A stretch of 63,543 bases of DNA, from the NCBI GenBank assembly GCA_035574295.1, contig DATLYX010000015.1:1-63543 (forward strand), in the 5' to 3' direction. The translations under genes and the position numbers were made by a program. Position 1 is the first letter of the stretch. Each line of letters begins with the position of its first letter. Origin of the DNA: PNAI01 sp035574295. GTDB taxonomy: Bacteria; Pseudomonadota; Alphaproteobacteria; Rhizobiales; Xanthobacteraceae. The notes under the pieces are model-generated. The model was not told the origin of the DNA and did no database searches. It worked only from the letters and a program-made list of their open reading frames with translations. This document shows, in pieces, positions 1 to 8,292 of the stretch.

Positions 1-63
1 GCATTTCGCTGTCCGTGCCGGCTTGCTGGCACTGGGCTTGGATCTCTGGTTGGGGAGGACGGC

Positions 64-537
64 ATGAGCCAGAACGCCCTCTTGCGATCGGGGAAGGGCT
101 TGGTGACACCAGGTACCACCCGGAAGAAAGCCCCGGCGCTCGTTGCGACGACGCCGGTCGAGGATCGCGAAGATCATTTCGCCATCCGAAACGGAGTGAA
201 GTGCGCGGGCGCGCACCTGATCATCGATCTGTACGGGGCCCAGCGCCTCGACGACATCGACCACATCGAGGCGACGCTGCGCCGCTGCGTGAGCGCGGCG
301 AAGGCCACGCTCCTCCACATCCACCTGCACCACTTCACCCCGAGCGGGGTGTCGGGGGTCGCGGTGCTGGCGGAGAGCCACATTTCTATCCACACGTGGC
401 CGGAAGCCGGCTATGCCGCGCTTGACGTTTTCATGTGCGGCAAGGCTAATCCGGACGCCTGCGTGCCGGTTTTGCGCGAGGCCTTCAAGCCCAAGCGGGT
501 CGCCGTCGGCGAACACCTGCGCGGCCAGGGCCTCTAG
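64..537 (+). CDS. speD: S-adenosylmethionine decarboxylase proenzyme
   Basis: Pyruvoyl-dependent enzyme that decarboxylates S-adenosylmethionine to supply the aminopropyl group for spermidine. The 157-residue protein is of the short prokaryotic type. The self-cleavage site is visible as ESHISIHTWPE, with cleavage expected between Glu104 and Ser105, so that Ser105 becomes the pyruvoyl group; His110 and Cys125 (in VFMCGKANP) fit the conserved processing and proton-donor residues. The first ~35 residues are a low-complexity extension before the core (HFAIRNGVKCAGAHL). The ATG lies 67 bp into the window, so any promoter is mostly outside it. The spermidine synthase gene follows 67 bp downstream, an obvious functional pair. 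Confidence 0.95.
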   Translation: MSQNALLRSGKGLVTPGTTRKKAPALVATTPVEDREDHFAIRNGVKCAGAHLIIDLYGAQRLDDIDHIEATLRRCVSAAKATLLHIHLHHFTPSGVSGVAVLAESHISIHTWPEAGYAALDVFMCGKANPDACVPVLREAFKPKRVAVGEHLRGQGL

Positions 538-558
538 CGCCATCCAGTTTGCACTCGC

Positions 559-584
559 AACGGCCGGGCCCGGTCCCGGCCGTT
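559..584 (+). promoter_or_regulatory. intercistronic hairpin between speD and speE
   Basis: A perfect 10-bp inverted repeat (AACGGCCGGG at 559-568, CCCGGCCGTT at 575-584) with a 6-nt loop sits between speD and speE, followed by TGTGCTTTAA rather than a clean U-tract. It could be a weak or partial terminator, an mRNA-stabilising hairpin, or just GC-rich sequence. The speE ribosome site AAGGGGGA lies right after it. Confidence 0.5.
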
Positions 585-604
585 TGTGCTTTAAGGGGGA
601 AGCC

Positions 605-1480
605 ATGGCGAAAAAGCGCTGGATTGCCGAAACTCTGTTCGACCCCGAAGGCTTCCGCATGACCTTCGAGGTGGAGAAGGTGCTCTACGAGGTGCAGACC
701 AAGCATCAGCATCTGGTGCTGTTCCAGCACAAGTTCTTCGGCAAGGTGCTGATGCTGGACGGCGCGACCCAGGTCACCTCCAAGGACGAATTCATCTACC
801 ACGAGATGATGACGCATGTGCCGATCTTCGCCCACGGCAACGTGCGGGAGGTGCTGATCGTGGGCGGCGGCGACTGCGGCATCGCGGAAGAAGTGCTCAA
901 GCATAAGGCGATCCGGCGGGTCACCCAGGTGGAGATCGACGCCTCGGTGGTCGAATTCGCCAAAGAACACTTCCCCGAGTTCACCAAGCCGGTGCTCTCG
1001 GACAAGCGTTTCGAGCTCATCATCGACGACGGCATGAACTACGTGGCCAAGACCGACCGCCGCTTCGACGTCATCATCGTGGACTCGACCGACCCGCAGG
1101 GTCCGGGGAAGGTGCTGTTCTCACAGCGTTTCTATGCGGCCTGCAAACGCTGCATGGCCAAGGGCGGCGTCATGGTGACCCAGAACGGCGTGCCGATCTA
1201 TCAGCCGCAGGAACTGACCAAAGGCATCGCCAAGTTCCGCCGGCTGTTCAGGGACGGCACCTGCTATGTGGCGGCAATACCGACCTACGTGGGCGGGCAC
1301 ATGGCAATGGGGTGGGCGACCGACAATATGAAGCTCAGGCGACTGCCGGAACGCACCATCGCAGCGCGTTACGCGCGGGCCGGCCGCTTCCGCACCAAAT
1401 ACTGGTCGCCGGCCATGCACCAGGCGGCCTTCGCATTGCCCCGCTTCATCCAGGAGCTGGTGGACAGCGCGAGACTCTAG
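605..1480 (+). CDS. speE: spermidine synthase (polyamine aminopropyltransferase)
   Basis: Transfers the aminopropyl group from decarboxylated SAM to putrescine, giving spermidine. The start at 605 (MAKKRWIAETLF) follows AAGGGGGA; the reading frame stays open further upstream but overlaps speD and lacks family similarity there. The 291-residue length is normal. The Rossmann-like methyltransferase fold is seen in LIVGGGDCGIAEE (residues 84-96), QVEIDASVVEFAK (108-120) and IIVDSTDPQGPG (157-168), where Asp160 is the expected catalytic or putrescine-binding acid. The usual GGGDGG is GGGDCG here. It is probably co-transcribed with speD. Confidence 0.95.
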   Translation: MAKKRWIAETLFDPEGFRMTFEVEKVLYEVQTKHQHLVLFQHKFFGKVLMLDGATQVTSKDEFIYHEMMTHVPIFAHGNVREVLIVGGGDCGIAEEVLKHKAIRRVTQVEIDASVVEFAKEHFPEFTKPVLSDKRFELIIDDGMNYVAKTDRRFDVIIVDSTDPQGPGKVLFSQRFYAACKRCMAKGGVMVTQNGVPIYQPQELTKGIAKFRRLFRDGTCYVAAIPTYVGGHMAMGWATDNMKLRRLPERTIAARYARAGRFRTKYWSPAMHQAAFALPRFIQELVDSARL

Positions 1481-1648
1481 GCGCCCGTCGTCAACGACGC
1501 CCGCCATCTCAGCCGACGATTCACGCATTGCTAACCGTAAGGCGAGCGAATTCGCCACGCTTGGGCGCAGCCGGACGCAGCGATGCAAGCTTAAGCCGGC
1601 CTTTACGGCGCTCCGCCAACGTGTAGTCCGCCTGGCGGGGGGTGCGTT

Positions 1649-3280
1649 TTGTCGGCGAAGTTCGCAAAACTGACAGCGATCGTTGCGGGAATGCTGCTGC
1701 TCGGCGTGCCCTCGGCGATCTTCAACTATCGCCTGGTCGCTTCGGTCGAACGGCAGGCCACCGAGGAAATCGCGCTCGCGGCGCGGCGTACCATTGCGCT
1801 TGTCGAGACGCGCATCGCACAGGCGCTGGCGATCCTCGACGACCTTGCGGCGCGGCGCATCAACTCCTGTACGCCGGATCATATCGATGCGCTGCGGCAG
1901 GCGACATTCGCCACCACGCCGGTCAAGGAGCTTTCCATCATCGCGCCCGACGGCAGCATCCTGTGCTCCGATCTCGGGGGAACGCCGGAGCGGCGCGAAG
2001 CGATTTCCTCGGAACCGGCCGGGGAAGGGACCGGGGCGCTCTTGGAGGTGCTGCGACTCGGCGACCGGCCGGGACGGGCGGTGCGCATCCGCCGGCCGGG
2101 GCAAGACGGCGAAAACGGCGTTGCAGCCCTTATCCCCGGCGAGCTGCTGATCCCGGAGGATCTTCCCCAGGCAGTCACCCAAAGCGGACCGTTCGCCATC
2201 AATTCCCGCATCGCAACCCGCGGCGGGACAATCATCCGCGAGCACATCGTACAGCCGGAGGACGTCGGCGCGGACGTTCTGGCTGACAAGTTGACATCGG
2301 GGCGCTACGCCGTCGAAGCAACGATTTCGCTCCCCCGCTCAAGCCTTGTGCCACAGGAGGACGAACTGCGGACGTTCGGCGCCTTGATTACGGGCGGCCT
2401 TGCGCTCGTCATCTTCGGTTTCCTCCTGTTGATGCCGAAGCGGCCGCCAGACAACCCGATCACGGCCATCGAAGAGGGGCTCAAGGCCGGCGAGTTCGTC
2501 CCTTACTATCAGCCGATCGTCGACATCCGAACTGGGAAGTTGCGCGGCGCCGAAGTGCTGGCGCGCTGGCGCAAGCCGGACGGCACCGTCCTGCTGCCGG
2601 CCACCTTCATTCCGCTGGCGGAGTCGAGCGGGATCATGCTCGATTTCACCCGCATGATCATGCGGCAGGTCGCCAAGGAGCTCGGCCGCACGCTGGCGCA
2701 GCGGCCGCACCTGCGGGTGAGCTTCAACGTGATCGCACAGCATTTCGCCAACGAGGAGATCATCGACGACGTCAATCTCATCTTCCGCAATTCGCCGCTG
2801 CGGCTGTCGCAGATCGTGCTGGAGATGACCGAGCGTCAGCCGATCGAAAGTCTCGAAGAAACGCGGCGGGTGATCGCCGCACTGCAACGATTGGGCGTGC
2901 AAATTGCGATCGACGACGTGGGCGCCGGCCACAGCGGGCTGTCCTACATGCTCAAGCTCGGCGTGGACGTCATCAAGATCGACAAGATGTTCGTCGATTC
3001 CCTCGATGTCGACGGAAATTCCGCGGCGATCGTGCGGACGCTGATCGAGCTCGCACAGAGCCTGCGGATGGAAATCGTGGCCGAGGGCGTGGAGACGTTC
3101 GAGCAGGTGGTCCAGTTGCGCAACCTCGGCATTCGCGCGGCACAGGGACATGTGTTCGCTCCGCCGTTGCCGTGTTCGTCGTTCATCCAGTTGGTCGAGG
3201 CCATCGATCCCTTGCCCAAGACGACGAGCGCTGCGCCTGCGGCGGCGCCGGCAGGCGAATCGCTGCGGCACAGCGCGTAG
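1649..3280 (+). CDS. membrane EAL-domain cyclic-di-GMP phosphodiesterase with CSS-type periplasmic domain
   Basis: Predicted inner-membrane phosphodiesterase that breaks down c-di-GMP. Layout of the 543 residues: membrane segment 8-25, periplasmic domain ~30-240, second membrane segment ~244-262, cytoplasmic EAL domain ~275-515. The periplasmic part holds just two cysteines, C74 (INSCTP) and C106 (ILCSDLGG), matching the CSS-motif sensor family in which a disulfide tunes activity. EAL signature residues are kept: EVLARW, FNVIAQ, EMTERQ, DDVGAGHSG, KIDKMF, AEGVET and QGHVFAPP, so it is probably active although the motif reads EVL. The TTG start has a G-rich ribosome site (GGCGGGGGGTG) just upstream and preserves the first membrane helix. 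Confidence 0.85.
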   Translation: MSAKFAKLTAIVAGMLLLGVPSAIFNYRLVASVERQATEEIALAARRTIALVETRIAQALAILDDLAARRINSCTPDHIDALRQATFATTPVKELSIIAPDGSILCSDLGGTPERREAISSEPAGEGTGALLEVLRLGDRPGRAVRIRRPGQDGENGVAALIPGELLIPEDLPQAVTQSGPFAINSRIATRGGTIIREHIVQPEDVGADVLADKLTSGRYAVEATISLPRSSLVPQEDELRTFGALITGGLALVIFGFLLLMPKRPPDNPITAIEEGLKAGEFVPYYQPIVDIRTGKLRGAEVLARWRKPDGTVLLPATFIPLAESSGIMLDFTRMIMRQVAKELGRTLAQRPHLRVSFNVIAQHFANEEIIDDVNLIFRNSPLRLSQIVLEMTERQPIESLEETRRVIAALQRLGVQIAIDDVGAGHSGLSYMLKLGVDVIKIDKMFVDSLDVDGNSAAIVRTLIELAQSLRMEIVAEGVETFEQVVQLRNLGIRAAQGHVFAPPLPCSSFIQLVEAIDPLPKTTSAAPAAAPAGESLRHSA

Positions 3281-3441
3281 CTGCCGCGGCGGGCGGCAAG
3301 CGCGGTTGCGACTTCAAGTCGCGCGATAAGTGCAAAGAAGGCACGAGCGAGTTGTCCTTTCCGGTGGTGGCGTTAGAGTTGATGCCGGATCGCTCCGGGC
3401 TCAATTCGATACCGTCGCGCGATCCGCCCGAGGAGGACGCC

Positions 3442-4146
3442 ATGATCGTGATCAACCGGCGCACGTTGCTTGCATCCGCTGCGGCCGGCGCCGCCGCAGC
3501 CGTTTCGACATCGCGCACCGTCATTGCCCAGGCGCCGGCCGCGCCCGCCGGCCCATTTCGCCAACCGCCGTTGCCGTTCCTGGAGGCGCAGCTTGCGCCG
3601 ACCATCTCCAATCGCACGGTGACGCTGCACTATGCGCGGCACCACGCGGGATATTTTACCGCCCTGAATGCGCTGACCAAGGACACCAAATACGCCGCGA
3701 TGTCGCTCGAACAGGTGTGCATCGAGAGCGACAAGGAAGTCGATCGCCGCATCTATAACAATGCGACGCAGGCGTGGAACCACAACCTTTATTGGGAGCA
3801 GTTCAAGCCGGGCGGCGCCAAGGCGCCGACCGGAAAGCTTTTGGACATGATCAACGCCTCGTTCGGCTCCTTCGATCAGATGAAAATCAAGCTCAAGGCG
3901 GAGGCGGTGGCGGTGTTCGGCTCGGGCTGGGGCTGGCTCGCCCAGGAGGGCGACAAGCTCGTCGTTGTGGGCACGCAGGGCGGCGCAAACCTTTTGACGC
4001 AGCCGGCCATGACCACGCTGGTCGGCATCGACGTGTGGGAACATGCCTACTACCTCGATTACGAGAACCGCCGCGCCGACCATATCCAGGCGGTGCTCGA
4101 CAACATCATCAACTGGGACGTGGTAGCGAGCCGCCTGAAAACCTGA
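3442..4146 (+). CDS. exported Fe/Mn superoxide dismutase
   Basis: Dismutates superoxide to hydrogen peroxide and oxygen. The 234-residue protein opens with a Tat-like leader (NRRTLLASAAAG, then ...VIAQAPA), so the mature enzyme should be periplasmic, unlike the usual cytosolic SodB. Metal ligands are placed at H63 (LHYARHH), H114 (AWNHNLYW), D197 and H201 (GIDVWEHAYYLDYENRR). GSGWGWLAQEG is the family core. The ATG at 3442 follows GAGGAGGAC, an excellent ribosome site; the longer upstream reading frame is not needed. It stands alone between an EAL gene and a lipoprotein gene. Whether the metal is iron or manganese cannot be told by eye. Confidence 0.92.
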   Translation: MIVINRRTLLASAAAGAAAAVSTSRTVIAQAPAAPAGPFRQPPLPFLEAQLAPTISNRTVTLHYARHHAGYFTALNALTKDTKYAAMSLEQVCIESDKEVDRRIYNNATQAWNHNLYWEQFKPGGAKAPTGKLLDMINASFGSFDQMKIKLKAEAVAVFGSGWGWLAQEGDKLVVVGTQGGANLLTQPAMTTLVGIDVWEHAYYLDYENRRADHIQAVLDNIINWDVVASRLKT

Positions 4147-4228
4147 AATATCTCGGAGCGTAGGTGGGCGGGAGGCGGAGGCCGGTCAGGCCTCGTGATG
4201 GGGCGCAGACATATGCTGAGCTGGGTGC

Positions 4229-4256
4229 TGACTTGGCGAATCTGACTTGGCGAATC
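4229..4256. repeat. 14-bp perfect tandem duplication at a start region
   Basis: TGACTTGGCGAATC occurs twice head-to-tail (4229-4242 and 4243-4256). Because 14 is not a multiple of three, the duplication separates an upstream ATG (4213) from the downstream lipoprotein reading frame; with one copy removed the two would be continuous. Confidence 0.95.
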
Positions 4257-4478
4257 GCGGCGGCGGGAATTCTCGCCGCCGGCCTCTCCGCATGCGGCAC
4301 GGCCTATCAGGATCCGCAGCCGTGGTGCACGGTCACTTCGCTCACGGCATCGACCCAGTGTTTCTACCGAACCCGGGAGCAGTGCGAGGCTACCATTTCC
4401 GGATTGGGCGGTATATGCGTGCCGAACCCGGATTTCATCATGTCGGAGAGGTCGCCGCGCAGAGCGAGGTCGCGGTAG
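4233..4478 (+). CDS. small DUF3551-like lipoprotein with displaced start
   Basis: Small secreted protein resembling the DUF3551 family frequent in Bradyrhizobium relatives: Cys-rich, ending in QCEATISGLGGICVPNPDF. From the TTG at 4233 it has a compact lipoprotein leader, MANLTWRIAAAGILAAGLSAC, with lipobox LSAC, giving 81 residues. A GTG at 4164 in the same frame would give an unnaturally long leader. An ATG at 4213 reads MLSWVLTWRI and then stops, but would read straight into this frame if one copy of the 14-bp tandem repeat were absent. So the gene is either rescued by the TTG or newly inactivated. Function unknown. Confidence 0.6.
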   Translation: MANLTWRIAAAGILAAGLSACGTAYQDPQPWCTVTSLTASTQCFYRTREQCEATISGLGGICVPNPDFIMSERSPRRARSR

Positions 4479-4519
4479 CTGCATCTACGCTCCATGCGTA
4501 GAAAAATACACGGAAAAAT

Positions 4520-4541
4520 GGGGCGGCCTTGCAGCCGCCCC
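4520..4541 (-). terminator. intrinsic terminator on the minus strand
   Basis: An 8-bp GC stem (GGGGCGGC / GCCGCCCC) with a 6-nt loop is followed, on the minus strand, by ATTTTTCC. It probably ends transcripts coming from the reductase and deacetylase genes on that strand, about 155 nt downstream of the reductase stop codon. Confidence 0.7.
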
Positions 4542-4696
4542 AAGTCTGATACGCCACGCGGGAGGAACCCCCAGCCAATTAGCCCTTCATTGCCCAGCCG
4601 CATCCGCGAAGAAATGTCTCATTGCCACAAGAGTCTGATTCGCCGCGATTCGTCATGCGTGTTTCTACGATGACGCGGATTTCGTGCGGCGCTGTG

Positions 4697-5254
4697 TCAT
4701 CTGCGCCACACCACAAGCGTGACGTCCTGTTCCGTGTCGAGGATCTGTGCGGGTGAGGCCTTGAGCCCGTGACTTGCGAGCAGCTCCTCTGGCGTGCGCG
4801 CCGGAACATCGGGAAACAGCGGACGGCCTCCGGGAAGCCGAACGCGGCTGGCGCGCGTGAGGTAGAAGGTGTCAAAGCCCAACTTAAGAAAGTGACCATA
4901 TACCTCGGTACCGCCGATGACCGTCAGCGTCCCTCCTGCGGGTGCAAGCATCGACCAGGCTTCGTCGAGCGAAGCGCCGGCAGGATTCCAAAGTACGGCG
5001 TTCGGATTGTGTGGATCACGACTCAAGGCTGCGATGCGGCGCGTCATGATGAGGCGCCGGCGGCTTGCCGCGCACGGGCCGTTTTCCCTGGAATTGCGGC
5101 CGTGCACCACCGCATCGGACCGCGCCAGCGCCTGATGAAAAAATTTTTGGTCCGCCTCGATCCGCAACGCGTCGGGCTGCACGCCGTTGGCATCGGCGAT
5201 CATGCCGTCGGCTGAGATTATGGCATAGCCTTCGATGCGGGCAGGACCGGCCAT
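4697..5254 (-). CDS. dihydrofolate reductase / RibD C-terminal domain-like reductase
   Basis: About 185 residues starting MAGPARIEGYAIISADGMIAD. The N-terminal strand and the later VIGGTEVYGHFL (an IGG-type nucleotide-binding loop) match the NADPH-dependent DHFR/RibD_C superfamily, with HGRNSREN as the helix-1 region. The true substrate is not evident; it is not close to classical FolA. An upstream start (5317) would run through a strong GC hairpin and overlap the deacetylase gene, so the internal ATG is preferred. It is read in the same direction as, and 59 bp after, the polysaccharide deacetylase gene. Confidence 0.75.
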   Translation of the reverse strand: MAGPARIEGYAIISADGMIADANGVQPDALRIEADQKFFHQALARSDAVVHGRNSRENGPCAASRRRLIMTRRIAALSRDPHNPNAVLWNPAGASLDEAWSMLAPAGGTLTVIGGTEVYGHFLKLGFDTFYLTRASRVRLPGGRPLFPDVPARTPEELLASHGLKASPAQILDTEQDVTLVVWRR

Positions 5255-5279
5255 CGGCGGCAATCGGAGCCAGAAACGC

Positions 5280-5303
5280 TGCGGCGCCCGCAAGGGGCGC
5301 CGC
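5280..5303 (-). terminator. GC-rich hairpin after the deacetylase gene
   Basis: Inverted repeat GCGGCGCC...GGCGCCGC lies between the deacetylase stop and the chosen reductase start, both on the minus strand. No U-run follows, so it may slow rather than stop transcription, or stabilise the upstream message. Confidence 0.4.
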
Positions 5304-5313
5304 GCAACGTGGG

Positions 5314-6336
5314 TCATTCGACCGTGCGTACCACGGAGGATGTCGGCCGCTGGCTGGTCGGCGGCAGCTTCTGATCCTTGCGCACCATTTCGTCGTATTG
5401 GGCCAGCGTCGTCACCGCGAACTTCGGCCGCATGTGAACGACCTTGTAGCCGTTTGCCTTGAGTTGGTTGAGCAGCTCCGGAACTGCGGTCGCGGTGTGC
5501 TTCTGGAAATCATGCATCAGGATGATGCCTTTGCCGTGCTTCTTGAGCCGCGCCATGATGGAGCCGATCACCTTGTCGGGGGTGCGGAACTTGAAGTCAA
5601 AGGAATCGATATCGGTCGAGAAAATCCCGATATTGCGTTCGCCCAGATATTTGACCAATTCCGGCGGATGGCGCAGCGCCGGGAAACGGAAGAAGGGGGC
5701 CTGAACGCCGGGACCGAGCGCCATGGCGATGGCGCTGATGCCTTTCTCGATCTCGTCCTTGGGGTCATATTCCCACGGCACCACCTTGCCATAGTAGGCA
5801 CAGGTGCCTTTGGTGAGGGAAAGATCCTTGTGGCAATAGGTGTGCGAGCCCACGGTATGGCCGGCCTCTGCCACCTGTTTCAGGATTGCCGGCTCGTACA
5901 TGGCATGCAGGCCGATGGCAAAGAACGTGGCCTTGACGCAGTGATCGGCCAGCGCCTTCAGCACGTGCTGCGTCGTCATCGGCCAGGGGCCGTCGTCGAA
6001 GGTCAGCACAACCTCGCCCTCGCGCAGGAAGTCGTGCTGCTTGAAATGCTCGAACCCGAAGCCCGGCCCGCCGGTGGTGTCGATCTCCACGGTGCGGGCG
6101 ACGCCAAGCGCGTTCGGGTTGGCGCAGGTGGTGGATGCTCCGCCACGGAACGCAGGTTGCGCTTGCGCGAGTTGGAGCCGCTGCGGCTGACCTGCAACCG
6201 GCGCCTCCGGTGGCGCCTCCTGAACGAAGCTGGCGCGCGCAGGCGCGTCAGTCGAGATGCCGGAGTTCGCCCAGACCAGTGTGAGGACGGATGCGGCGGC
6301 TGAAAATGCAATGGTGCAAACAACTGCTGTTCGCAT
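5314..6336 (-). CDS. exported polysaccharide deacetylase (NodB homology domain)
   Basis: Metal-dependent carbohydrate esterase family 4 type enzyme, expected to remove acetyl groups from an envelope polysaccharide or peptidoglycan. The start at 6336 (MRTAVVCTIAF) follows a TGGAGA ribosome site and opens an N-terminal hydrophobic segment (signal peptide or anchor), followed by a Pro/Ala-rich linker to ~residue 100. The NodB core shows LTFDDGPW (catalytic and metal aspartates), SHTYCH (metal histidines), FRFPALRHP in the place of RPPxG, and ILMHDF (catalytic His). Length 340. The substrate is not visible from sequence; no polysaccharide operon adjoins. Confidence 0.88.
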   Translation of the reverse strand: MRTAVVCTIAFSAAASVLTLVWANSGISTDAPARASFVQEAPPEAPVAGQPQRLQLAQAQPAFRGGASTTCANPNALGVARTVEIDTTGGPGFGFEHFKQHDFLREGEVVLTFDDGPWPMTTQHVLKALADHCVKATFFAIGLHAMYEPAILKQVAEAGHTVGSHTYCHKDLSLTKGTCAYYGKVVPWEYDPKDEIEKGISAIAMALGPGVQAPFFRFPALRHPPELVKYLGERNIGIFSTDIDSFDFKFRTPDKVIGSIMARLKKHGKGIILMHDFQKHTATAVPELLNQLKANGYKVVHMRPKFAVTTLAQYDEMVRKDQKLPPTSQRPTSSVVRTVE

Positions 6337-6619
6337 TTTGGAGTCTCCATTCCGTATGTCGCCAGACAACGCCGGGCGCCGCATCAGGCCCGGAATTCGT
6401 CACAGGGATGGAACTATTCGGGAGCGAAGTCAACTGAAACTGCCCCGGAGCATCCATCGCAAGAGAACGTTAACCTTGGCGATCAATGCATTGAAGCCCG
6501 CCGTGATCGGCAATGCAACGGGCGATGCCCAAATTGTCCGGCGCCGAGGTCGCGACCGTGCTTGCGGGGGGCGCTAGATTCAAAATGGTAAAGGAGGCCG
6601 GGCGGTGCCTTTAGACGGC

Positions 6620-7180
6620 TCAAACCGCCGGCAGCTCGCGCTCGATGGCGGCAGTCAGTTCGGGATCCAGCGGATCGACCGAGGCAGGGAAGCTCCCCAC
6701 GATGCGGCCGTCGCGACCGATCAGGAATTTGTGGAAGTTCCAGCGCGGCGCGCCCGGCCGCTGCAGCGACGCCCACTTGTAGAACGGGTGCGCATGCTCG
6801 CCGCGCACCGCGACCTTGGCCGCCAGCGGGAAGGTGATGCCGTAGTGCCCGCTGGCCGTCTGCAATATCTCCTTCGGTCCGCCCGGCTCCTGATTGCCGA
6901 AGTCGTTGGAGGGCACGCCGATGATCAGCAACCCGCGGGAGTGATAGCGTTCCCACAGCTTCTGCAAGCCGGCATACTGGGGGGTGTAGCCACACTGGGA
7001 GGCGGTGTTGACGACAAGGATCGGTCTGCCGGCGTGATTTGCCAGGCGGATGGATTGGCCGTCGATTCCGACGAAGGAGAAGGCGAAGGCGGTCGTTCGG
7101 CTTATCTCCTGCGCGATAACCGACGTCGGCGCAGCCAGGGCGGCGGTCATCAGCGCCAATAGGCTTCTGCGATCCATCAT
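6620..7180 (-). CDS. exported glutathione peroxidase family thiol peroxidase
   Basis: Reduces hydrogen or organic peroxides. The 186-residue protein has an N-terminal signal (MMDRRSLLALMTAALAAPTS) so it probably works in the periplasm. The fold is clear: NTASQCGYTPQY (peroxidatic Cys63), GVPSNDFGNQEPG (Gln of the catalytic tetrad) and WNFHKFLIG (Trp/Asn). It uses Cys, not selenocysteine. Together with the exported superoxide dismutase 3 kb away it points to extracytoplasmic oxidative defence. It stands between a deacetylase and a hydrolase gene, all on the minus strand but with gaps over 150 bp, so probably separate units. Confidence 0.9.
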   Translation of the reverse strand: MMDRRSLLALMTAALAAPTSVIAQEISRTTAFAFSFVGIDGQSIRLANHAGRPILVVNTASQCGYTPQYAGLQKLWERYHSRGLLIIGVPSNDFGNQEPGGPKEILQTASGHYGITFPLAAKVAVRGEHAHPFYKWASLQRPGAPRWNFHKFLIGRDGRIVGSFPASVDPLDPELTAAIERELPAV

Positions 7181-7336
7181 ACGCTTACCCTCGCCTCATT
7201 CGTCGTTACGCCTTAGAAACACTGGGCAACGTCGAATATTGCGAATGGATCACAAGATAGCGCACTTTTGTCGCGCGCCATAGGCGCCGCATTCGGGTCT
7301 GCCTCTCGCGGTAACAGGATGCCATTCGGGGCGGTA

Positions 7337-8125
7337 TCACCGCTGACCGGAAAGGAAGGTCAGAACCGAGTCCGTGTAGATGGCGGCCTGCTCGATGTTT
7401 GCGAGGTGCGAGGCGTCGGGGATGCTGACGAATCTCGCGCCCGGGATCTGCTTGGCAATGGTTTCGCCCCAGGAGGGCGGCGTTGCAATGTCCTTGGCCG
7501 CGCCGATTACCAGCGTGGGGGCGACGACGCGCTTGTTCGACTCGCGGAAATCCATATCGCGCACCGCCTGCGCGCAGCCGATGAAGCCGTCGGCGGGCGT
7601 GGCGATAAACATTGCCCGTATGCGCGCGACCTTTTCCGGGGCGCGGGCGCGGAACGGCGCGGTAAACCACCGCTCCATCATGACGTCGGCGAGCGCGGCA
7701 AGGCCCTTCTCGCTCACGAGCTTGATGCGCTCGTTCCAGGGCGCCTTGTCCTCGTAATAGAAATGGGTGTTGGAGATCACGAGCCGGCCGAGGCGTTCGG
7801 CTGCGTTGGCGCCGAGCCATTGTCCGACCATGCCGCCCATGGACAGGCCGCACCAGTTAAACCTTCGCGCGCCGACGGCGTCGGCAACGGCAAGGGCGTC
7901 GCGGCCGAGTTGGTCCATGGTGTAGGGACCCTTGGGCACCCCGGATCGGCCGTGGCCGCGGCGGTCGTACCGGACCAAGCGGAAGCGACGGGCAAATTCG
8001 GGCGCCTGATCGTCCCACATGTGCAAATTGGTGCCGATGGAGTTGCACAGAATGAGCACGGGGGCGTCAGGCGGGCCTTCGACCTGGTAGTGGATCGGGC
8101 AGCCGTCAGACTGGGTGAAGGGCAT
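7337..8125 (-). CDS. pcaD: 3-oxoadipate enol-lactonase (alpha/beta hydrolase)
   Basis: Predicted to hydrolyse 3-oxoadipate enol-lactone in the beta-ketoadipate pathway of aromatic breakdown. The 262-residue alpha/beta hydrolase shows LCNSIGTNLHMWDDQ (oxyanion region), VRYDRRGHGRSG, GLSMGGMVGQWLG with nucleophile Ser95, and DASHLANIE with the catalytic His; this combination is typical of PcaD. No other pca genes are in the window, so a related esterase role remains possible. It is transcribed away from coxG, with 167 bp between the starts. Confidence 0.82.
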   Translation of the reverse strand: MPFTQSDGCPIHYQVEGPPDAPVLILCNSIGTNLHMWDDQAPEFARRFRLVRYDRRGHGRSGVPKGPYTMDQLGRDALAVADAVGARRFNWCGLSMGGMVGQWLGANAAERLGRLVISNTHFYYEDKAPWNERIKLVSEKGLAALADVMMERWFTAPFRARAPEKVARIRAMFIATPADGFIGCAQAVRDMDFRESNKRVVAPTLVIGAAKDIATPPSWGETIAKQIPGARFVSIPDASHLANIEQAAIYTDSVLTFLSGQR

Positions 8126-8292
8126 GGCACAGCGGTCGTGGCGGGAAGCCTATTGGAGCCGCAGACTTAGCGGTCCAGTGCCGCGATGTCCAATCCGCCA
8201 GCGGGCCTCGGCCATGCGGATTAGCTCTTTCCAGCCACCGGGCCGCAGCGTAATGCGTGGGCCACAATCCGTTGCGGGAATGGAGACATGCG

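Noticed and set aside
4164..4232. GTG start for the DUF3551-like lipoprotein
   Set aside because: It would place about 24 Arg-rich residues before the signal peptide; the TTG at 4233 gives a normal lipoprotein leader.
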